DNA of 27,157 nucleotides from SXXZ01 sp041177965 (GTDB lineage: Bacteria; Verrucomicrobiota; Verrucomicrobiia; Limisphaerales; UBA9464). The translations under genes and the position numbers were made by a program. Positions 9,356 to 16,770 of this stretch are shown in pieces (the first letter of the stretch is position 1; every line of letters begins with the position of its first letter). The notes under the pieces were generated by a model, which had not been told where the DNA came from, searched no databases, and saw only the letters and a list, made by a program, of their open reading frames with translations. Location of the stretch: positions 1-27,157 of the forward strand of contig JBEGWF010000077.1 in the NCBI GenBank assembly GCA_041177965.1, in the 5' to 3' direction.

Positions 9356-11152
9356 ATGGCCCTCGTTTCCCAAAGCACCCTGGAGCAGATCCGCGCCGCC
9401 AACGACATCGTCGATGTCATCGGCGCGCACGTGCCGTTGAAGCGCAACGGCGCCAACTTCGTTTGCCTGTGCCCGTTCCATAAGGAGAAGTCGCCGAGCT
9501 TCAATGTGAATCCGTCGCGGCAGATCTTCCGCTGCTTCGGCTGCGGGAAGGGCGGCGACGTGTTCAGCTTCGTCAAGGAGTACGAAAACCTCGACTTCAT
9601 GGACGCTGTCCGGCGTCTGGCGGAGCGGGCGCGGATCCCGTTGGAGATGGACAACGATCCCGCCGCCCGGGACCAGCGATCGATCAAGGATCAACTGCTC
9701 AAGCTCCACGAAGCCATCACCCAGCGTTGGCAGCAATGTCTGGCGGGGGAAGCGGCGGGGCAGGTGGCGCGCGATTACCTCGAGCGCCGCGGGGTCTCCT
9801 CGGACGCCATCCGCGAATTCCGCATCGGTGCAGCTCCCGAGGCCTGGGACGACACGGTGAACTGGGCCAAGTCCAAGGGATTCCCGCCGGAGTTGTGCGA
9901 GGCGGCCGGGCTCATCCTCCGTCGTGATTCCGGAGGTTGGTACGACCGTTTCCGCGGCCGGTTGATGTTCCCCATCTGCGATGAGCAGGGCCGGGTGATC
10001 GCCTTCAGCGGACGGGTGCTCCAGGGCGACGAGAAGCAAGCCAAGTACGTCAACTCGCCGGAGACGCCCATCTTCAGCAAGGGGCGGGTGCTCTTCGGAT
10101 TGGACAAGGCCAAGCGGGCGATCCTCGATGCCGGGAAGGCGATCCTCGCCGAAGGGCAACTCGATACGATCGCCTGCCACGCCGCGGGCATCCGCAACGT
10201 GGTGGCTCCGCAGGGCACCGCCTTCACGGCCGACCAGGCCCGGGTGCTCAAGCGCTATGTCGACGAGGTGGTGCTGTGTTTCGACGGCGACAAGGCCGGC
10301 CGCAACGCCGTGATCCGCGCCCTGGACCCGCTGCTGGCCGCGGGTCTGGCGATCCGCGTGGCCAGCATCCCTCCTCCCGACGATCCGGATTCCTGGATCC
10401 GGGCGCATGGTGCCGAATCCTTCCGCACGTTGCTGGATCGGGCTCAGGGCGTCTTCGATTTCCACCTGCAGGGCCTGTGCTCGGAGAACGACACGGCCTC
10501 GGATCGTGGGCGCCTGGTGGTTCTCCGATCGATGGCCGAGGCGGTCCACAAGACCGGCAATGCGGTGTTGATCGACACCTATGCCCAGCGGACTGCGCAA
10601 CGGCTCGGGGTGGATGTCCAGGCGGTGCGCGCCGAGTTCCGCAAGCAGGCCGCCGGGACGAGACCCCGGTTCGAGCGGGTCGACGACGAATCTGTCGCCG
10701 AAGATGGGGCGACCGCGGCGGCTCCGGAGCGACCCGGAGCCAATGAACTGTGGTTGCTCAAGTACGTCTTCGTGTCGACCGAGCTGCAGCATTTCGCCGC
10801 GGTCCATCTCGACCCGGACTGGGTCCCGAATCCGGTCGTCCAACGCATCCTCGCTGTGCATTTCCAGACCGGTGGTGATGTCGCGGGCCTGCTTGGTCGG
10901 TTCGAAGGTGACACCTTCGCCCAGTCGCTCATCGCCGAGGCGGCCACCGAGCAGCGGGAGATCCCCGAGCCGGAGCGTCAGTTGGCCGATGTCGTTCGTC
11001 GTCTGCGGGACACCTGGCTGGATCGCCAGATCGCGCTGGGCAATGGACGGCTGGCCGACCCTTCGCTGGGGGATGGAGAGCGGATGGCGGTCCTGGCCGA
11101 ACTCCAGGCATTGCGCCAGCGGAAACGCTCCCCATTGGAGCCGATCGCCTGA
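9356..11152 (+). CDS. dnaG: DNA primase
   Basis: DnaG makes RNA primers for replication with the replicative helicase. The N-terminal zinc-binding domain has Cys39, His42, Cys60 and Cys63 (CPFH, then CFGC). With the ATG at 9356 these positions are each one less than in E. coli, which supports this start. In-frame upstream starts at 9275 and 9332 would add non-conserved residues; the one at 9332 has GGAGGG 12 bases before it, so it cannot be fully excluded. The catalytic core has the TOPRIM motifs: Glu in AEGQLD and the DxD of CFDGDKAGR. The C-terminal helicase-binding region (about 430-598) is divergent but of normal length. It lies between glgB and a tRNA gene rather than in the common rpsU-dnaG-rpoD operon. 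Confidence 0.95.
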   Translation: MALVSQSTLEQIRAANDIVDVIGAHVPLKRNGANFVCLCPFHKEKSPSFNVNPSRQIFRCFGCGKGGDVFSFVKEYENLDFMDAVRRLAERARIPLEMDNDPAARDQRSIKDQLLKLHEAITQRWQQCLAGEAAGQVARDYLERRGVSSDAIREFRIGAAPEAWDDTVNWAKSKGFPPELCEAAGLILRRDSGGWYDRFRGRLMFPICDEQGRVIAFSGRVLQGDEKQAKYVNSPETPIFSKGRVLFGLDKAKRAILDAGKAILAEGQLDTIACHAAGIRNVVAPQGTAFTADQARVLKRYVDEVVLCFDGDKAGRNAVIRALDPLLAAGLAIRVASIPPPDDPDSWIRAHGAESFRTLLDRAQGVFDFHLQGLCSENDTASDRGRLVVLRSMAEAVHKTGNAVLIDTYAQRTAQRLGVDVQAVRAEFRKQAAGTRPRFERVDDESVAEDGATAAAPERPGANELWLLKYVFVSTELQHFAAVHLDPDWVPNPVVQRILAVHFQTGGDVAGLLGRFEGDTFAQSLIAEAATEQREIPEPERQLADVVRRLRDTWLDRQIALGNGRLADPSLGDGERMAVLAELQALRQRKRSPLEPIA

Positions 11153-11236
11153 ACCCGGGTGGTTGAGCCGTTCGACGGAGGGGGACACCCAAGCGCCGAA
11201 TTCCTCGCCGCCCGTGATATCTCACCGAATCTCGGT

Positions 11237-11265
11237 TTGACACGCGCAGGGGGAGTCGCTTCCAT
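11237..11265 (+). promoter_or_regulatory. Sigma-70-like promoter for tRNA-Glu
   Basis: A perfect -35 hexamer TTGACA (11237-11242) is followed after 17 bases by TTCCAT (11260-11265), which matches the TATAAT consensus at three positions. The expected transcription start is near 11272, about seven bases before the mature tRNA 5' end, a fitting distance for a tRNA gene. The assignment rests on consensus and position only. Confidence 0.5.
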
Positions 11266-11278
11266 GAGATCTCCTGTC

Positions 11279-11353
11279 GGCGCGTTCGTCTATCGGCTAG
11301 GACACGGCCCTCTCAAGGCTGAAAGACGGGTTCGATTCCCGTACGCGCTACCA
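11279..11353 (+). tRNA. tRNA-Glu (anticodon CUC)
   Basis: The sequence folds as a full cloverleaf. The acceptor stem GGCGCGT pairs with ACGCGCT, with a G1-U72 wobble at the end. The D arm is GTC/GAC, with the loop containing the conserved GG. The anticodon stem CGGCC/GGCTG carries the loop CTCTCAA, giving anticodon CUC, which reads GAG (Glu). The T arm is ACGGG/CCCGT with loop TTCGATT. Discriminator A and the CCA end are encoded at 11350-11353. The D-loop and T-arm closely resemble known bacterial tRNA-Glu. It lies alone between dnaG and the PII gene, with no tRNA cluster. A weak GCGG/CCGC hairpin followed by TTTA about 45 bases downstream may end transcription. Confidence 0.95.
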
Positions 11354-11611
11354 CTCCCTCGCCCTCTCCGGCGCCTCCGTCTTCCGATACATCTATTTGC
11401 GGCTTTCCCGCTTTATCGGTGGTTCGACCCCTCTTGGCCTTCACCGATCCCGTTCCCATCCCGCGGGTTTCCAGACACCGTCGACGCCCCCGGCACCCGT
11501 CGCTCCAACCGTTCGACAACGGCCCTTCGACCTCCCGTGGTGTCCTTCATGACGAACGCCGCGGATGTCCGGCCCCGCCAAATCGGGATCGTCACGGCCA
11601 AACCGGTTTCC
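11354..11611. other. Intergenic region with no supported gene
   Basis: Short open frames on both strands cross this stretch between the tRNA and the PII control region, but none has a ribosome binding site, a recognisable domain or plausible residue usage. A weak hairpin (GCGG, CTTTC loop, CCGC, then TTTA) lies near 11399-11416. I looked for NtrC-type paired sites (GCAC with GGTGC spacing) upstream of the sigma-54-like promoter and saw none. Confidence 0.4.
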
Positions 11612-11626
11612 AGGAGGTTCTGAAAC

Positions 11627-11662
11627 ATGGGGAATCTGTTGCGCGGTCGGGTCGATGGATGA
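11627..11662 (+). CDS. Possible 11-codon leader ORF upstream of the PII gene
   Basis: An AGGAGG Shine-Dalgarno (11612-11617), one of the best in this window, lies nine bases before an ATG that opens the short frame MGNLLRGRVDG, ending in TGA 28 bases before the PII start codon. It is in a different frame from the PII gene. It would be transcribed only from a promoter upstream of the sigma-54-like site at 11628-11643, which it overlaps, so both cannot be used by the same transcript. There is no codon run that suggests classical attenuation. It may be chance. Confidence 0.25.
   Translation: MGNLLRGRVDG
11628..11643 (+). promoter_or_regulatory. Sigma-54-like (-24/-12) promoter of PII gene-amt
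   Basis: The sequence TGGGGAATCTGTTGCG keeps the essential sigma-54 elements: TGG at the -24 box and TTGC at the -12 box, with exactly ten bases between GG (11629-11630) and GC (11641-11642). The usual CAC after TGG is absent. The start would be near 11654, about 37 bases before the PII ATG. The PII-amt pair is a classic NtrC/RpoN target in many bacteria, which raises the prior. No activator site was recognised. Confidence 0.5.
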
Positions 11663-11671
11663 GAGCGTTTC

Positions 11672-11688
11672 ATCGTTTTCGAAACGAT
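11672..11688 (+). promoter_or_regulatory. Inverted repeat just before the PII start codon
   Basis: ATCGTTT (11672-11678) and AAACGAT (11682-11688) form a perfect 7-bp dyad with a 3-base centre, ending two bases before the ATG. A second arm CGTTTC (11666-11671) can pair with the same GAAACG (11681-11686), giving an alternative hairpin. The dyad occupies the place of the ribosome binding site, and no Shine-Dalgarno is otherwise visible. It could be a repressor site or a translation-control hairpin. Confidence 0.45.
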
Positions 11689-11690
11689 CC

Positions 11691-12029
11691 ATGAAAAAGG
11701 TAGAAGCCATTATCAAGCCCTTCCGACTCGAGGATGTGAAATCCGCCCTCCAAGCCGCCGGTCTGGTGGGAATGACCGTTTCTGAAGTGAAGGGCTTTGG
11801 ACGGCAGCGCGGACATACCGAAATCTACCGCGGATCCGAGTACACGGTGGACTTCCTTCCCAAGCTGAAGATCGAACTCGTCGTGTCCGACGCCCTGGTG
11901 CAGACGGCGGTGGACGCCATCATCAAGGCCGCCCGCACCGGCAAGATCGGTGATGGCAAGATCTTCGTCTCCTCGGTCGAGGAGGTCATCCGGATCCGCA
12001 CCGAAGAGCGCGGCGAACAGGCCGTCTGA
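11691..12029 (+). CDS. glnK: Nitrogen regulatory protein PII
   Basis: PII proteins are trimeric sensors of 2-oxoglutarate and ATP/ADP that control ammonium channels, glutamine synthetase and nitrogen-responsive transcription. This 112-residue protein has the family start MKKVEAIIKP, the T-loop with Tyr51 (the uridylylation site) in YRGSEYTVDF, and the ATP-binding regions including KIGDGKIFV. The ATG at 11691 is fixed by the family N-terminus; an in-frame ATG at 11655 would add 12 residues. It lies 13 bases upstream of amt, which points to the GlnK type that plugs the AmtB pore at high nitrogen. glnB is an alternative name, since sequence alone does not separate the two. Expression is probably sigma-54-controlled, from the upstream promoter-like site. 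Confidence 0.95.
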   Translation: MKKVEAIIKPFRLEDVKSALQAAGLVGMTVSEVKGFGRQRGHTEIYRGSEYTVDFLPKLKIELVVSDALVQTAVDAIIKAARTGKIGDGKIFVSSVEEVIRIRTEERGEQAV

Positions 12030-12042
12030 CCAGTATCCGCCC

Positions 12043-13446
12043 ATGAATCCGTTCCGTGCGGTCGCGGGGATCCTCTTCGCGGCTCTCTTCATGGTGCCGG
12101 CAGCCTCCGCCGCCGAGCCTGGTGTCGAACAGCGTCTGGCCGATCTCGAGGCCTACGTCCGCAACTCCGCTCCCAGCGGGCCCCTTCAAGGGCTCCCGGG
12201 CCCCGGTCACAATGGCTGGATGATGGTGAGCGCCGGTCTGGTGCTCTTCATGAGCCTCCCCGGACTGGCGCTGTTCTACGGCGGATTGGTGCGCCGCAAG
12301 AACGTGCTTTCGGTCCTGGCCCAGTGTCTGGGATTGGCCGGCCTGGTGGGGGTGATGTGGTGGGCTTTCGGGTACTCGGTGAGCTTCGCCCCGGGTTCCC
12401 CCTGGCTCGGCGGGTTCCAATGGTCCGGCCTCGCCGGGGTGAATGCCGCTCCGAATGCCGACTACGGTCCGTGGGTCTCCCACAATGTCTTCGCAATGTA
12501 CCAGATGATGTTCGCCATCATCACGCCTGCGCTGATTGTCGGAGCCATCGCCGAGCGCATGCGATTCAGTGCGCTCATGGTGTTCTGCATGGCCTGGATG
12601 GTCATCGTCTACTTCCCGGTGACCCACATGATGTGGGGCGTGGGCGGATGGATGAACGGACTGTGGAATGCCAAGGCGGCGATCCGGGCCATCGATTTCG
12701 CCGGAGGGATCGTCGTGCACATGACTTCGGGTTGGAGCGCCCTGGCGCTGTGTCTGTTGCTCGGGCCGCGCCGGGGTTTCGGGCGTGAGCCGATCCCGCC
12801 GCACAGCATGGTGCTGTGCATGGTCGGCACCGGCATGCTGTGGTTCGGTTGGTACGGTTTCAATGCAGGCAGTTCGGTCGCGGCCGACAAGATCGCGGCC
12901 AATGCCTTCACCGCCACCACCCTCAGCGCGCTGGCCGGCCTGCTGACCTGGGGTGCGTTGGAGCGCGTGATCCGCGGACGCCCGTCGGTGCTGGGGCTCT
13001 GCTCGGGAGCGGTCGCCGGATTGGCCACCATCACGCCGGCCAGCGGTTTCGTGACGCCCACCGGAGCCATGGTGATCGGGTTGCTGGCGGGGTTGTCCAC
13101 CTTCTGGGCCTGCAGTTGGCTCAAGGCCCGTTTTCGTTACGACGACTCGTTGGACACCTTCGGAGTGCATGCGATCGGCGGCACGGTCGGCACGGTGATG
13201 GCCGGGGTGCTGGCTTCGAGCGACATCAATCCGAATCTTTCGGCCGAATGGATCAAGCCCCTGGTCGGACAGTCCCTCTGGTGGGAACAGGTGAAGGCCG
13301 GCGGGTTGGTCCTGGTGTTCTCGGTGCTGGTCACGGTGGTGCTCTACCGCGTGATCGACCGCCTGATGGGCTGTCGGGTCTCCGAAGACATCGAAGATCA
13401 GGGACTCGACCTCGCCGAGCATGGCGAGGAGGGGTACACCCACTGA
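12043..13446 (+). CDS. amtB: Ammonium transporter
   Basis: This is an Amt/MEP/Rh-family trimeric channel for ammonium uptake across the inner membrane. The 467-residue protein has a cleavable signal peptide (start at 12043, core AGILFAALFMV, cleavage near ASA-A), then a short linker and about eleven membrane segments starting at WMMVSAGLVLFM. The pore twin histidines lie in VVHMTSGWSA and FGVHAIGGTVG, and the conserved MFAIITPALIVGAIAERM stretch holds the phenylalanine gate. The C-terminal cytoplasmic tail (CRVSEDIEDQGLDLAEHGEEGY) matches the regulatory tail that contacts PII. It lies 13 bases downstream of the PII gene, so the two are almost certainly one transcript. Confidence 0.96.
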   Translation: MNPFRAVAGILFAALFMVPAASAAEPGVEQRLADLEAYVRNSAPSGPLQGLPGPGHNGWMMVSAGLVLFMSLPGLALFYGGLVRRKNVLSVLAQCLGLAGLVGVMWWAFGYSVSFAPGSPWLGGFQWSGLAGVNAAPNADYGPWVSHNVFAMYQMMFAIITPALIVGAIAERMRFSALMVFCMAWMVIVYFPVTHMMWGVGGWMNGLWNAKAAIRAIDFAGGIVVHMTSGWSALALCLLLGPRRGFGREPIPPHSMVLCMVGTGMLWFGWYGFNAGSSVAADKIAANAFTATTLSALAGLLTWGALERVIRGRPSVLGLCSGAVAGLATITPASGFVTPTGAMVIGLLAGLSTFWACSWLKARFRYDDSLDTFGVHAIGGTVGTVMAGVLASSDINPNLSAEWIKPLVGQSLWWEQVKAGGLVLVFSVLVTVVLYRVIDRLMGCRVSEDIEDQGLDLAEHGEEGYTH

Positions 13447-13476
13447 CGCGGTCCGCAGGTCCGGGTGTTTCCGGTG

Positions 13477-13496
13477 CGGTCCCCTCGTCGGGGCCG
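13477..13496. terminator. Possible terminator between convergent amt and oxidoreductase genes
   Basis: CGG-T-CCCC (13477-13484) pairs with GGGG-CCG (13490-13496) as seven base pairs with one bulged T and a 5-base loop. It lies in the 61-base gap between convergent stop codons. Neither side has a T-tract, so the call rests on stem strength and location. Confidence 0.3.
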
Positions 13497-13507
13497 GTTG
13501 CTCGGAA

Positions 13508-14701
13508 TCACACCGGCAGCGGCCATCGGAAGGTGGACCGCAGCGGCATTGTTCGCCCGGTGGCCGACGAAGTCCGGGCGGCGGTGATGATCTCCAGGAC
13601 GTGGAGCGCCTGTTCCGGCGTGGCGAGGAGTTCCTTGCCCGTGGCCAGGCATTCGGCCGCGAGGGCCGCACCCTGCTGCCACAGATAGCCGCCGGGATCC
13701 GTCGACCCCTTCACCAATTGCGGGTGTTCCACGGTGGCCCATTCGACCGCCTGGGGCGCCCAGTCATAGCCCACCAGCCCCACGTATCCCCGGCTGCCGG
13801 TCACCTGGATCGTGTGCCGCTTCTCGCCACTGCCGTCGTGGCCGTGCGGGTTGAAGTAGTTGAAGCCCGACTGGACGTGCGAGATCACGCCCCGGCCATG
13901 GTCGAGCAGCACCATGGCGTTGTCCTCCTCGGTGACCCGGATGGTCCCCTTGTCATGGATGGTCCGCTCCGGGTTGACGATGCTCAGGAGCGCGGTGACC
14001 CGCCGCACGGGGCCGAGCAACCCGGTCAGGCTGGTCAAATTGTACACGGCGAGGTCCGGAAGGCTTCCGCCGCCCTTCTCGTAGAAGAACGACGACCAAT
14101 CCGGTCCCTCGTGACCGTAGAAGGCGTGGGCCGCGGCGAGTCGACCCAGGTCGCCGGAGGCGATCTTCCGGGCCATGAAGGCGAACTGCGGGCTCTGCAC
14201 CGTGATCGGGGCTCCCCACAGACGCAGGCCGCGACGTCGGGCCATCCGCAGCAGTTCCTGACCGGCCTTCAGGCTGTTGGCGATGGGCTTCTCGCTCCAC
14301 ACGTGCTTGCCGGCCTCAAGCGCGCGCCGGTTGACGGCCTCGTGGGCCTGCATGTCGGTGAGATCGATCAGGAACTCGAAGGAGGCTCCGGCCAACAGCG
14401 CCTCGATGTGCGGGTAGTGGTTCGGCACCCGGTAGGCCTCGGACTGCCGTCGGGCCCGCTCCGGGCGGATGTCGCAGACGCTCACCAGTTCGACGAACGG
14501 GCATCGCTGGAGCACCGGCAGGTATTGATTGGAGACGCTGCCACAGCCGATCACCGCGGTCCGGATGCGTCGGCCACCGGTATCCGCGGCCTTCAGTACG
14601 ACGTCCAGCGAGCCCAATGCCAGACCGCCGGCCGTCGCCAGCGTGGCCTTGGTGAAGTCGCGACGGGAGAGGGGTGACGGGGTGGGCGTGGTGGGTTTCA
14701 T
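13508..14701 (-). CDS. Tat-exported Gfo/Idh/MocA oxidoreductase, GFOR-like
   Basis: This NAD(P)-dependent sugar oxidoreductase-family protein of 397 residues has a twin-arginine signal (SRRDFTKATL, Arg13-Arg14) and a hydrophobic Ala/Gly/Leu core, so it is probably exported folded with its cofactor. The Rossmann motif is AVIGCGSVSNQYL at about 49-61. The family EKP motif is SEKPI with Lys138. Where most members have D-x3-H, this one has D216-L-A-V-Y220. A tyrosine here is found in glucose-fructose oxidoreductase of Zymomonas, also a Tat-exported periplasmic enzyme. The substrate is unknown. The start at 14701 places the Tat motif at the N-terminus; the frame stays open upstream into the rhodanese gene, which is not coding in this frame. 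It is the last gene of the minus-strand exported cluster. Confidence 0.88.
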   Translation of the reverse strand: MKPTTPTPSPLSRRDFTKATLATAGGLALGSLDVVLKAADTGGRRIRTAVIGCGSVSNQYLPVLQRCPFVELVSVCDIRPERARRQSEAYRVPNHYPHIEALLAGASFEFLIDLTDMQAHEAVNRRALEAGKHVWSEKPIANSLKAGQELLRMARRRGLRLWGAPITVQSPQFAFMARKIASGDLGRLAAAHAFYGHEGPDWSSFFYEKGGGSLPDLAVYNLTSLTGLLGPVRRVTALLSIVNPERTIHDKGTIRVTEEDNAMVLLDHGRGVISHVQSGFNYFNPHGHDGSGEKRHTIQVTGSRGYVGLVGYDWAPQAVEWATVEHPQLVKGSTDPGGYLWQQGAALAAECLATGKELLATPEQALHVLEIITAARTSSATGRTMPLRSTFRWPLPV

Positions 14702-14895
14702 GGCGCAGTCGGGAACCGAGTCTCGGATAACCCACGCCATCGTCTCCCGCAAGCAGGGAGGCATTGGGAAGCCCAACCCCCGAGAAACGCTGGGGCACGG
14801 TGCGTCGAAGAAACCCGCGTCGGAGTCGGATCGGATGCCAGTGATCGGACGGGCAGGCTTGGATTCGCCGCTCGGAACGGCAGATCGCGCCGAAG

Positions 14896-15330
14896 TCAGC
14901 GCCCCTTGATGGGCTTGTTCCCGGCCGCTTCCCACGCGGTGATGCCACCGGAGAGGTTGAGCACCTTCTCGAACTTCAGGCCGTCCATCTGACCGCAGGC
15001 CTTGGCGCTGCGACCTCCGACCGCGCAATGGACGAGGTAGGTCTTCGACTTGTCGAGTCCCGCCAGCGTCTCGGCGAACTTGCCACCGCGGATGTCGAGG
15101 TTGATGGCGCCCGGCATGTGCCCCTCGGCGAACTCCTCGGCGGTGCGCACGTCCAGCACCACCACCGCAGGGTCTTTGCGGAGCTTCTCCCATTCGGCGA
15201 CATCGACATTGCGGAACCGCTTGCTGGCCGGGGCCTCGGCGGCCGCCTTGGCAGCGGGCTTGTCGCCGGCGGTCGCGGAAAGGGACAGGCTCGCCAGACT
15301 CGCGGCGATGAGATGAAGGAGGCGTTTCAT
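14896..15330 (-). CDS. Exported single-domain rhodanese
   Basis: This 144-residue protein has a signal peptide (MKRLLHLIAASLASLSLSA, cleavage near ATA-G) and an Ala/Lys-rich linker. A single rhodanese domain follows, with LDVRTAEEFAEGHMPGAINLD and the active loop HCAVGGRSA carrying catalytic Cys102. Such domains transfer sulfane sulfur to thiophiles or bind other partners. The active cysteine is present, so catalysis is possible. The start at 15330 is the one that opens the signal peptide. It lies 88 bases from the upstream oxidoreductase gene and 194 bases from the downstream one, and all three gene products are exported. An in-frame extension to 15504 overlaps the upstream gene and is not supported. 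Confidence 0.9.
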   Translation of the reverse strand: MKRLLHLIAASLASLSLSATAGDKPAAKAAAEAPASKRFRNVDVAEWEKLRKDPAVVVLDVRTAEEFAEGHMPGAINLDIRGGKFAETLAGLDKSKTYLVHCAVGGRSAKACGQMDGLKFEKVLNLSGGITAWEAAGNKPIKGR

Positions 15331-15418
15331 GGGTGGGATCGGTTTTGTGAGGAAGGGGTGCCGGATGTCGCCGATGGGCCGTGTCGCGGCCGTGTCGCGG
15401 CCGTATCGGCCATGGGCT

Positions 15419-16705
15419 TCAGGAAAGCTTCCAACCGGCCCGGTAGTCGTGATGGATCCAGCGGTCGGCCTCGGGAACGCCGCGGGCGCGCAACCGCAGC
15501 GCATCCCACTCGATGACCTTGCCGGTGCGGAAGGCGAGGTTGCCGAGGTGGCCGATCTCGGTCAGGTGGCAACCGTAGGTCAGCGGGGAATCGGGTTTGC
15601 CGACGCCCTTGCACGCGGCGATCCACTCCTCGTGGTGACCGATGGAATCGGGAATGGAACGGGCCGGGGGAGTGCTGCCGCGGAACCGATCTTCAGGCAG
15701 CAGCAGGTGGCGGCCGTAGTCGGCCAAGAGCATGCCCTTGTCTCCGACGAAGAGGGTGCCGCCGCCCCACTTGCCGAGGTCGGGAGTCCCGGGAACCTGA
15801 GGGCGCTTGGCGCCGCTGTACCAGTGCATGCGGACCGCCGGGGCGCCACCGCGGGCCGGGAAGTCGTAGTGCACGACCATCCAGGGCGGTGCGCAGTGGG
15901 CGTCCGGGGCGGGGCCCTCGGCCTCGATGCGGGAGGGCAGGGGCAGATTCAAGGCCCACACGCCCAGGTCCATGTGGTGGCAGCAGAAGTCCGACAGGGT
16001 GCCGCCGCCGAAATGCCACCAGCGACGCCAGTTGAAATGGACCCACTCCGAGCTGTAGGGCATGGGCTTCACGGGGCCCAGCCACAGGTCGTAGTCGATG
16101 TTGGCCGGCACGGGCTGCGGTCCGGGCAGGGGCTTGGTCTCCCAGACCGACCCGGTCCAGTGATGCACTTCGCGCACGGGGCCGATGACGCCCGCCCGGA
16201 TCAATTCCACCACGCGCCGGTAGTTGGAACCCGAATGGATCTGGTTGCCCGTCTGGGTCACCAATCCGGAACGGGTGACCTTCGCGGCCAGAGCCCGGGC
16301 TTCGGAGATGGTGTGGGTGACGGGCTTCTCGCAGTAGAGGTTGCGCCCGGACGCCAGCACCGCCGTGGCGATCACCGCATGGCTGTGGTCCGGGGTGCTG
16401 ACCACGATGCCGTCGAGATCGGAACGATCCAACAGGCGGCGATAGTCGGCGTACTTGGCGGCACCCGGGTGCTTGGCCGCGGCCGCCCCGAGACGGTCGG
16501 AGTCGATGTCGCAAAGGGCGACGATGTTCTGGCTCGAGACCCCGGCCAGGTTCTCACCGCCGCGTCCGGCCACGCCGATGACCCCCAGGTTGAGCTTCTC
16601 GTTCGGGGAGACCCGGCGGGCGGACCGTGGAGCGTGGCACCCGGCTGCCGTGGCGGCCCCGGCGATGGCGGCCGAGCGAAGGAACTGTCGTCGATTGAGG
16701 GACAT
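15419..16705 (-). CDS. Tat-lipoprotein Gfo/Idh/MocA oxidoreductase
   Basis: This 428-residue oxidoreductase belongs to the large PVC-expanded Gfo/Idh/MocA group. The N-terminus has a twin-arginine motif (NRRQFLRSA, Arg5-Arg6), followed by a hydrophobic core ending in AAGC with Cys23 as likely lipid attachment site. It is therefore probably anchored to the outside of a membrane after Tat export. The nucleotide-binding motif is GVIGVAGRGG at about 41-50, the EKP motif CEKPV holds Lys127, and the catalytic-site region is DFCCHHMDLG. The C-terminal half matches the PVC type (WHFGGGTLSD, HHEEWIAACKG, LTEIGHLGNLA). The substrate is unknown, probably a sugar derivative. It lies 65 bases downstream of the dicytochrome/FGE-like gene. 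Confidence 0.9.
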   Translation of the reverse strand: MSLNRRQFLRSAAIAGAATAAGCHAPRSARRVSPNEKLNLGVIGVAGRGGENLAGVSSQNIVALCDIDSDRLGAAAAKHPGAAKYADYRRLLDRSDLDGIVVSTPDHSHAVIATAVLASGRNLYCEKPVTHTISEARALAAKVTRSGLVTQTGNQIHSGSNYRRVVELIRAGVIGPVREVHHWTGSVWETKPLPGPQPVPANIDYDLWLGPVKPMPYSSEWVHFNWRRWWHFGGGTLSDFCCHHMDLGVWALNLPLPSRIEAEGPAPDAHCAPPWMVVHYDFPARGGAPAVRMHWYSGAKRPQVPGTPDLGKWGGGTLFVGDKGMLLADYGRHLLLPEDRFRGSTPPARSIPDSIGHHEEWIAACKGVGKPDSPLTYGCHLTEIGHLGNLAFRTGKVIEWDALRLRARGVPEADRWIHHDYRAGWKLS

Positions 16706-16770
16706 GGTGGAATCGGGGTTGGGAGTGCGTGGGGCTTGGGAGTGCGTGTGCCTTGGAATCCGGGGGCCGC

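Noticed and set aside
6799..9687. Long minus-strand open frame opposite glgB and the start of dnaG
   Set aside because: It covers parts of three real genes, has no domain and no initiation signal, and its composition is that of an antisense shadow.
9092..11188. Minus-strand open frame of 698 codons opposite dnaG
   Set aside because: It is antisense to a primase with all catalytic motifs and contains no recognisable family features.
11159..11623. Plus-strand open frame covering the tRNA-Glu gene
   Set aside because: It reads through a complete tRNA cloverleaf and has no ribosome binding site or domain.
11986..13671. Minus-strand open frame of 561 codons opposite amtB
   Set aside because: It is His/Arg/Pro/Gln-rich, lacks motifs and is explained as a shadow of amtB.
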